A stretch of 9,278 nt of DNA from Angelakisella sp. GTDB taxonomy: Bacteria; Bacillota; Clostridia; Oscillospirales; Ruminococcaceae. The position numbers and the translations under genes are program-made. The notes under the pieces are model-generated. The model searched no databases and was not told the DNA's origin. It saw nothing but the letters and a program-made list of their open reading frames with translations. Location: NCBI GenBank assembly GCA_022794295.1, contig JAAWEO010000067.1, positions 1 through 9,278 of the forward strand. Direction: 5' to 3'. Position 1 is the first letter of the stretch, and each line of letters opens with the position of its first letter. Shown in pieces: positions 5,630 through 9,278 of this stretch.

Positions 5630-7179
5630 CAGCTGTTCACCCTGCTTTCAATAAGGACTATGTCCCCCTCCTCCAGGCCGGAAAGGATCTGGACATTCCG
5701 CCCGTCAGAAAACCCGGTCTTTACAGTGACGGTCTCCGTCTCCCCGGCGGCGTTTTTCCGCTTCACCGTCTCGGTGCCATCGGCGGCGGTGGTCACCGCC
5801 CGGAAGGAGAGATAGAGGCAGTCCTTCTCCTGGCGGGTGACAAAGGTGGCGTCACAGGTCATCCCCTCATAGATGTTCTCCGGGCTGCCATCCATAAGGA
5901 TATTTACCGTGTAGCTGACACTGGTGGAGCCCATACGGGCGGCGGAATAGGAGATGCTGTCCACCGTGCCGGTAAAGATCTCCTCCTCGTAGGCGTCAAA
6001 GGCCAGCTCCACCGCCATCCCCAGCTCCAGGTCGGCAATGTCATCCTGGCTCACCGATAGGGTGACATAGGCGGTCCGGGTGGCCAGCACCGCCAGGGTA
6101 CTGTCCGCGCCCATATTGTCCCCTTCGGCACAGTTCACCGCCATGACCAGTCCCTCTACCGGGGCGGTGATGATTCCGTCGGTGACATACCCGGCAATTT
6201 TATCCAGCTCCTTTTTGGTGGTGTTCACCTCTGCCCGGGCAGAGGAAACGGCACTGGCCAGCTGGCTGACGGTGGCATCATAAACGGTGCCGGCGCTGCC
6301 GCTTTGGGCCATGGATTTTTCCTTGTCCGCTTCGGCATTCAGAAGATTCAGCTCCTGCTGGCTTTCCAGCTGCTCCAGCTTCAGACGGGCGGTGGAAAGG
6401 CTGCTGCTGGTGCTGGTGTAGTCGTCACAGACCTTGTCGTACTCCTCGTCCAGGCGCTGGTAGTCGCTTTTGGCGGTCTCCATGGCCCGGCGCTTTTCCT
6501 CCAGGGTGTCGTCGTCGATCTCCCCGGCGGTGTACTGGGTCTGGGCCTCGTTGTAGGCGGAAAGGGCGGCGCTGTATACCGAGGATGCCTCGCTTCTGGC
6601 GCTGCGCAGGTCACTGCGCTCGTCATGAAGGTCGCTGAGCTTCTCCGCCAGGTCATCCACCTTGTCCTCCTGGTCAGAGAGGTTAAAGGCGATCTCGCTG
6701 ACTGTGTAATCGTACTGGCTTTCCGCGGTCTCTCCCCCCAGCACGGTGGAATCGTAGTCATATTTGGCGGTAATGGCGCCGGTGGTCTGGTTCTGCTTTG
6801 CCTGCTCCAGCTGTAAAAGGGCGGAGTTATAGGCGGCCTCCAGGGTGCTGTACTCGTCCTGAAGGGCGGAAAGATCCACCTTCAGCAGGGGATCCCCCTC
6901 CTTGACCCTTTGGCCGGCCTTGACATAGATCTCCTCCACCTCCACCGGGACGGGGTAGGTGACAAGACGGCTTTCCAGGGTGGCGGACCCAGATTCGGTG
7001 ATGCCCACAGTGAGATCCCCCCGCTTTACCGTTTCCTCCCGGGAGACCGCCTGGGTCCCGCCCTGCTGCCCCGCGGCCCAAATGGGCTGCAGAACAGCCG
7101 CCCCAGCCACCAGCGCCCCAGCCAAAACCAAGCCCCCCAGGGGCTTCGCAAACCTTTTCACCTGTTCCGGGATGTTCAA
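5629..7179 (-). CDS. MacA/HlyD-like membrane-fusion (periplasmic adaptor-type) protein
   Basis: The 516-residue product is an RND/HlyD-family adaptor subunit. It has one membrane-spanning segment (about 14-36), the first half of the lipoyl-like domain (about 75-104), a very long charged alpha-helical hairpin (about 105-330) predicted to be coiled coil, the second lipoyl half (GIITAPVEGLVMAV, 335-348, through about 366), and a beta-barrel and membrane-proximal domain to the end. The helical hairpin is long for a Gram-positive adaptor, where it would span the wall rather than reach a TolC partner. The start is TTG at 7179: AGGAGA (7190-7195) precedes it by 10 bases, an in-frame stop lies two codons upstream, and the nearby ATG (7186) is in another frame. 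It is the first gene of the four-gene efflux operon, downstream of the multi-site promoter. Confidence 0.92.
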   Translation of the reverse strand: MNIPEQVKRFAKPLGGLVLAGALVAGAAVLQPIWAAGQQGGTQAVSREETVKRGDLTVGITESGSATLESRLVTYPVPVEVEEIYVKAGQRVKEGDPLLKVDLSALQDEYSTLEAAYNSALLQLEQAKQNQTTGAITAKYDYDSTVLGGETAESQYDYTVSEIAFNLSDQEDKVDDLAEKLSDLHDERSDLRSARSEASSVYSAALSAYNEAQTQYTAGEIDDDTLEEKRRAMETAKSDYQRLDEEYDKVCDDYTSTSSSLSTARLKLEQLESQQELNLLNAEADKEKSMAQSGSAGTVYDATVSQLASAVSSARAEVNTTKKELDKIAGYVTDGIITAPVEGLVMAVNCAEGDNMGADSTLAVLATRTAYVTLSVSQDDIADLELGMAVELAFDAYEEEIFTGTVDSISYSAARMGSTSVSYTVNILMDGSPENIYEGMTCDATFVTRQEKDCLYLSFRAVTTAADGTETVKRKNAAGETETVTVKTGFSDGRNVQILSGLEEGDIVLIESRVNS

Positions 7180-7189
7180 GACTCATCAC

Positions 7190-7195
7190 TCTCCT
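7190..7195 (-). promoter_or_regulatory. Ribosome binding site supporting a TTG start
   Basis: AGGAGA on the minus strand is 10 bases before the TTG that opens the adaptor gene. No in-frame ATG or GTG is available between the upstream stop codon and the signal-anchor segment. Confidence 0.7.
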
Positions 7196-7225
7196 GATCT
7201 TTTGATGCCTTTTGGGTCACGCCCT

Positions 7226-7231
7226 AGTATA
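7226..7231 (-). promoter_or_regulatory. -10 element of the efflux operon
   Basis: TATACT on the minus strand has no recognisable -35 at 16-18 bases (ACCCTT at 17). The promoter-proximal TTCAC half-site ends 10 bases upstream. Transcription should start near 7219, about 40 bases before the TTG. Confidence 0.72.
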
Positions 7232-7241
7232 AAGGGGGATG

Positions 7242-7279
7242 GTGAAGGAAGGGTGAAGTCTCTGTGAAGAACAGCTGAA
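7242..7279 (-). promoter_or_regulatory. Four TTCAC-type half-sites at 11-bp period (OmpR/PhoB-type operator)
   Basis: On the minus strand the half-sites are TTCAG (7275-7279), TTCAC (7264-7268), TTCAC (7253-7257) and TTCAC (7242-7246), each starting exactly 11 bases after the previous one. Direct repeats of this kind, one helical turn apart and replacing the -35, are the classic binding arrangement of OmpR/PhoB-family response regulators. The half-site also resembles the TT(A/C/T)ACA core of PhoP-type boxes. An activator-dependent promoter for the efflux operon is inferred. Confidence 0.72.
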
Positions 7280-7289
7280 TTTTTGAAAG

Positions 7290-7335
7290 AAAAAAGGCCA
7301 AAAGATCCCGGCAGACGGGGAATCTCTTGGCCTTT
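7290..7335 (-). terminator. Terminator of the WYL-DUF3795-TfoX operon
   Basis: A stem of 9 perfect pairs (7293-7301 with 7327-7335) is extended by four more pairs after one mismatch. On the minus strand it is followed by six T (complement of 7290-7295). It separates this operon from the efflux promoter, which begins 11 bases further on. Confidence 0.85.
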
Positions 7336-7348
7336 GGGGTACTATGCT

Positions 7349-7678
7349 TCAGCTCTTGCCGGCACGCCGCCGGGGCTTTGGGAACGGGAGCTCCTCCCAG
7401 GTGGCCCGGAGCAGGCGGGCGAGGACTTCCCGGTCCTCTGGCTCCTCGATCAGGAGGCAGGGTTTGGCCCCCGGGTAGGGCTGTCCCTCCGGGCAGCCGG
7501 GAAGGATCTCGGACCCGGCCTCTGTCTTTTTGACGAAAAACTGATCATTGCAAACCATAGCCACCATCTTTCCGTCACAGTAAATGCCGTATTCCCCAAA
7601 CATCTTTTTGTAGGAGATCTCCCCGGCATCCCGGAGCTGATCACAGACATAGGCCACAAATTCCGGCTTGGACGCCAT
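7349..7678 (-). CDS. TfoX/Sxy N-terminal domain protein
   Basis: This 109-residue protein is a stand-alone TfoX_N domain. The diagnostic segment is at about 22-50 (SYKKMFGEYGIYCDGKMVAM then VCNDQFFVK), the phenylalanine/glycine-rich strand pair of the family, followed by PGAKPCLLIEEPED in the second half and a basic tail (PKPRRRAGKS). The competence regulator Sxy has an additional C-terminal TfoX_C domain, which is absent here. Short single-domain members are common in Firmicutes and have no defined role, so a competence function should not be assumed. The start at 7678 is chosen over an in-frame ATG seven codons earlier because AAGGGAGG (7686-7693) lies 7 bases before it. It starts only two bases after the stop of the DUF3795 gene and is the last gene of the operon. 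Confidence 0.85.
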   Translation of the reverse strand: MASKPEFVAYVCDQLRDAGEISYKKMFGEYGIYCDGKMVAMVCNDQFFVKKTEAGSEILPGCPEGQPYPGAKPCLLIEEPEDREVLARLLRATWEELPFPKPRRRAGKS

Positions 7679-7680
7679 GG

Positions 7681-7950
7681 TCACGCCTCCCTTTTCCACA
7701 TTTCACAGGTGCGGATGCGCTCGCCGCCATCCCCCTGATTTTCGTCATAGGCAAACTGCCGCAGCAGGGCGCAGGGGAAATCCCCGCACTGGCCGCAGTG
7801 GGCAAGGTCCTTTTCCTCGCAGCAGCTTTTTACCGGACAGCTTTCCCCCCAGAAGGGCCGGGAGATGCTGACACAGCCGGCACAGTTCATCTGCTCCCGG
7901 TAACCGCAGGCAGAGCAGAGCAGCCCGCACCTGGATTCGATCTTTGCCAT
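7681..7950 (-). CDS. DUF3795 family small cysteine-rich protein
   Basis: The 89-residue product has twelve cysteines (8, 12, 15, 23, 26, 38, 43, 44, 52, 55, 60, 82), in the order CGLLCSAC, CAGC, CPVKSCC, CGQCGDFPC. This is the DUF3795 pattern, thought to bind zinc or another metal; its function is not known. No export signal is present, so it should be cytosolic. The ATG at 7950 has AAAGGA (7960-7965) 9 bases upstream and sits 28 bases after the stop of the WYL regulator, so the two are cotranscribed. The frame is open further upstream, but that part runs antiphase through the regulator gene and lacks a ribosome binding site. Metal- or redox-linked sensing together with the regulator is a possibility, not shown. 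Confidence 0.83.
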   Translation of the reverse strand: MAKIESRCGLLCSACGYREQMNCAGCVSISRPFWGESCPVKSCCEEKDLAHCGQCGDFPCALLRQFAYDENQGDGGERIRTCEMWKREA

Positions 7951-7978
7951 AACAACACATCCTTTCTGCCTGATTCTA

Positions 7979-8902
7979 TCACGGAGAACCGGACAGGGGG
8001 CTGTCCTCTTTGTAGAGGGCAAGCAGCGCCTCCCCCTGGCGGCGGAGCTCTCCCCGGAGCTCCTGGGGCTCCAGCACCTCCACAGCGCCCCCGAAGCTGA
8101 GGACCCATTCCAAAAGGTTTTGGAAGCTGACAAACCGGTGCTCCAGCAGGAGCCGCCCGTCGGGCTGGGCCGTGTAGGCATCCTCCCCGTATTCTTCGGT
8201 AAGCCGCCAGGCCATATCGGGGTGAAAAAGAGCACGGAGGAGCCACCCCTCCCCGCTGAAATATTCCCGGAAGGTCAGACGCTCCGGGGGGATCTCCCGG
8301 GGGGTGGCGTGCTCCTCCAGCATCTCCAAGCCGGTGAGGCGCCGGAGCTTGAAGATGCGGAAATCCCGGCGTTCCCGGCACCAGCCCAGGAGATACCAGT
8401 CGGAAAGGCGGTAGAGAAGGCGGTGGGGCTCCACCTGGCGGAGGCTGCTGCCCCGGGGGGAAGCGTAGAAGAAGCGCACCACCCGCCCCTTCCCAATAGC
8501 GGAACGAAGGAGCTCCAGCTGGCGGGAAAGGCCCTCCGGGTCGAAGGATGTAAGATCAATGCTGATCTCCCCCCGGGGAAGGGCGCCGCTGCCCAGCTTA
8601 TCCAGAATATCCCGGGCCCGGGAGCGGGGAAGAATGCTTTCCATTCCCTGGACCCCGGCCAGAAGGAGCATAAGCTCCTCCCGGGTAAAAATGGCAGGAT
8701 CCAGCCGGTACCCCGGCGCCAGGGAGATCCCTCCGCCGCACCCCTGGGCTGTGACCACCGGCACCCCGGCCCGGCAAAGGGCGTCCACATCCCGCCGGAT
8801 GGTGCGGGACGAAACCTCGAACCGCTCCGCCAGCTGGGGTGCCGTTACACGCTCCCGCTGCAAAAGGAGCACCAAAATCCCCATTAGGCGATCGATCTGC
8901 AC
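7979..8902 (-). CDS. WYL-domain helix-turn-helix transcriptional regulator (YafY-like)
   Basis: This is a 307-residue DNA-binding protein with an N-terminal winged HTH_11 domain (about 2-55; recognition helix near SSRTIRRDVDAL, 31-42), a WYL ligand-binding domain in the middle (about 135-195; the W-Y-L triad in SDWYLLGW at 169-171, preceded by EPHRLLYR), and a WCX-type C-terminal extension (about 235-295). WYL domains bind small ligands or nucleic acid and switch the DNA-binding part. The start is GTG at 8902, because MQIDRLMGIL matches the usual N terminus and a GGGGGAGG-rich ribosome binding site precedes it. A longer frame from TTG 8959 is open, but that TTG forms the -35 box, so the extra residues cannot be translated from this promoter. 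It is first in the operon and probably autoregulates, as many WYL proteins do; that is inference. Confidence 0.9.
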   Translation of the reverse strand: MQIDRLMGILVLLLQRERVTAPQLAERFEVSSRTIRRDVDALCRAGVPVVTAQGCGGGISLAPGYRLDPAIFTREELMLLLAGVQGMESILPRSRARDILDKLGSGALPRGEISIDLTSFDPEGLSRQLELLRSAIGKGRVVRFFYASPRGSSLRQVEPHRLLYRLSDWYLLGWCRERRDFRIFKLRRLTGLEMLEEHATPREIPPERLTFREYFSGEGWLLRALFHPDMAWRLTEEYGEDAYTAQPDGRLLLEHRFVSFQNLLEWVLSFGGAVEVLEPQELRGELRRQGEALLALYKEDSPLSGSP

Positions 8903-8930
8903 CGCTCCCCTCCCCCTTTCTGATGGTTCT

Positions 8931-8959
8931 ATTATAAAGGAAAATCCCGAAGTTGCCAA
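8931..8959 (-). promoter_or_regulatory. SigA-type promoter of the WYL operon
   Basis: TTGGCA (8954-8959), a 17-base spacer and a perfect TATAAT (8931-8936) on the minus strand predict transcription from about 8924, only 22 bases before the GTG at 8902. Confidence 0.85.
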
Positions 8960-9185
8960 GACAAGCGAAGGAGGGAGGGGCAGGGTGGGGCTGTGGGAAT
9001 TATACCGTAATGGTACGAAAGGCTTTTGCTGCTAAGCTCCCGCACAAAGGAAAAGGGCCGGACTTTCGTCCGGCCCGGGTAGGGCGGGCATGCGGGGGCT
9101 GCGCCGCTGTAATAGCGAGACACTATAGATATCCGTCTAAAGTATACAATGTTCGGCAGAAAACGAAAATGTTAATTTCATACTA
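8960..9185. other. Intergenic region without a recognisable gene
   Basis: Both strands carry stops in all plausible frames. The left half is GC-rich and contains a second TATAAT on the minus strand (8999-9004) without a -35. The right half (about 9110-9185) is AT-rich, unlike the host genes. On the minus strand a short open stretch just inside the insertion-sequence boundary ends in TAG about 9138; it could be the tail of a gene cut by the insertion but is too short to judge. Confidence 0.45.
9051..9076 (-). terminator. Isolated GAAA-loop hairpin, probable minus-strand terminator
   Basis: A perfect 9-bp GC-rich stem (9055-9063 with 9068-9076) has, on the minus strand, the stable tetraloop GAAA and is followed by TTTT (complement of 9051-9054) and a pyrimidine-rich tail. 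It would terminate transcription coming from the right, yet no host gene remains between it and the insertion-sequence end. Confidence 0.6.
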
Positions 9186-9208
9186 GAGCCTGTTTTAAAA
9201 CCTGAGTA

Positions 9209-9237
9209 TTGAGAAGTGCAGACAGAAGTGATAGAAT
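9209..9237 (+). promoter_or_regulatory. Promoter inside the insertion sequence
   Basis: TTGAGA (9209-9214), a 17-base spacer and TAGAAT (9232-9237). The expected transcription start (9243-9245) falls at or right before the transposase ATG, so the message may be leaderless or nearly so. Confidence 0.55.
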
Positions 9238-9244
9238 AGGGCAC

Positions 9245-9278
9245 ATGAGACGACATGAAATAAGCGAAGAAAAATGGA
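9245..9278 (+). CDS. IS5-family transposase, N-terminal fragment (runs off the window)
   Basis: Eleven codons are visible, reading MRRHEISEEKW. This is the conserved opening of the DUF4096 helix-turn-helix domain that begins IS5-family (IS427/IS1031-like) transposases, usually M-R-R-H-E-[IL]-x-[DE]-x-x-W. The rest lies beyond the right edge, so the catalytic DDE residues and integrity cannot be judged. Ribosome binding is weak (AGGG only 3 bases before the ATG), which fits the low or leaderless translation common for transposases. Confidence 0.72.
   Translation, partial: MRRHEISEEKW

Larger units (their letters stand above)
9186..9278 (+). mobile_element. Left end of an IS5-family insertion sequence (cut by window edge)
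   Basis: GAGCCTGTTTTAAAACC (9186-9202) is taken as the terminal inverted repeat; it contains the 10-bp palindrome GTTTTAAAAC (9192-9201). It is preceded by CTA, a typical TA-containing target for this group. The assignment rests on the transposase start 43 bases further in. The matching right end and target duplication lie outside the window, so the exact boundary is uncertain by a few bases. Confidence 0.7.

Noticed and set aside
7676..7699. Earlier in-frame ATG at 7699 for the TfoX_N protein
   Set aside because: Its codons form the AAGGGAGG ribosome binding site for ATG 7678, and the family normally begins at MASKPEF-like residues.
7951..8235. Upstream extension of the DUF3795 frame to 184 residues
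   Set aside because: The added part runs through the WYL gene in another frame and has no family similarity; the cysteine-rich domain begins at MAKIESRCG with its own ribosome binding site.
8999..9004. Second TATAAT on the minus strand upstream of the WYL promoter
   Set aside because: No acceptable -35 at 16-18 bases; a complete promoter exists closer to the gene.
8960..9185. Possible tRNA, small RNA or CRISPR repeats in the right intergenic region
   Set aside because: No cloverleaf, no spaced identical repeats and no promoter-terminator pair in the same direction within the region.

Overview
The window looks like chromosomal DNA from a GC-rich, low-GC-ancestry Clostridia, most likely a gut Oscillospiraceae/Ruminococcaceae-type Firmicute. 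The grounds are strong AAAGGAGG ribosome binding sites, SigA-type promoters, a wall-anchored protein with an NPDTG sorting signal, a MacB-like ABC system with no outer-membrane partner, and a lipobox lipoprotein. The species cannot be named from this sequence alone.

Layout from left to right. Bases 1-320 hold no convincing gene; they contain GC-rich hairpins and the terminator of the next gene. Bases 321-1424 (minus) encode an acidic, secreted, sortase-type surface protein with its own promoter, ribosome binding site and terminator. A divergent intergenic stretch (1425-1706) carries that promoter, a TTACAA palindrome and the promoter of a plus-strand two-gene operon (1707-2895). This operon encodes two tandem, about 70 % identical Uma2-family (PD-(D/E)XK nuclease fold) proteins and is followed by two hairpin terminators. 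The second terminator is symmetric and also ends the convergent efflux operon.

Bases 7179 down to 3013 (minus) form a four-gene MacAB-like operon in the order membrane-fusion adaptor, MacB/FtsX-type permease, small lipoprotein, ATPase. The junctions are tight or overlapping. The promoter has a good -10 but no -35. In the -35 position and upstream lie four TTCAC/TTCAG half-sites at exactly 11-bp intervals, the architecture of an OmpR/PhoB-family response-regulator operator. This suggests a signal-induced export system, for example for an antimicrobial or envelope stress; the two-component genes are not in the window.

Bases 8902 down to 7349 (minus) form a second operon: a WYL-domain DeoR/YafY-like regulator, a small 12-cysteine DUF3795 protein and a TfoX N-terminal-domain protein. 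It has a strong promoter and a terminator. At the right edge, after about 280 bases without a gene and an isolated GNRA-loop hairpin, the left end of an IS5-family insertion sequence begins near 9186, and its transposase runs off the window from 9245.

The most noteworthy points are the four-fold operator of the efflux operon, the unusual Gly/Met/Pro- and Gly/Glu-rich inserts in two extracytoplasmic components of that pump, the tandem Uma2 pair, and the insertion-sequence end beside an orphan terminator. No clearly new defence system or CRISPR array is visible.
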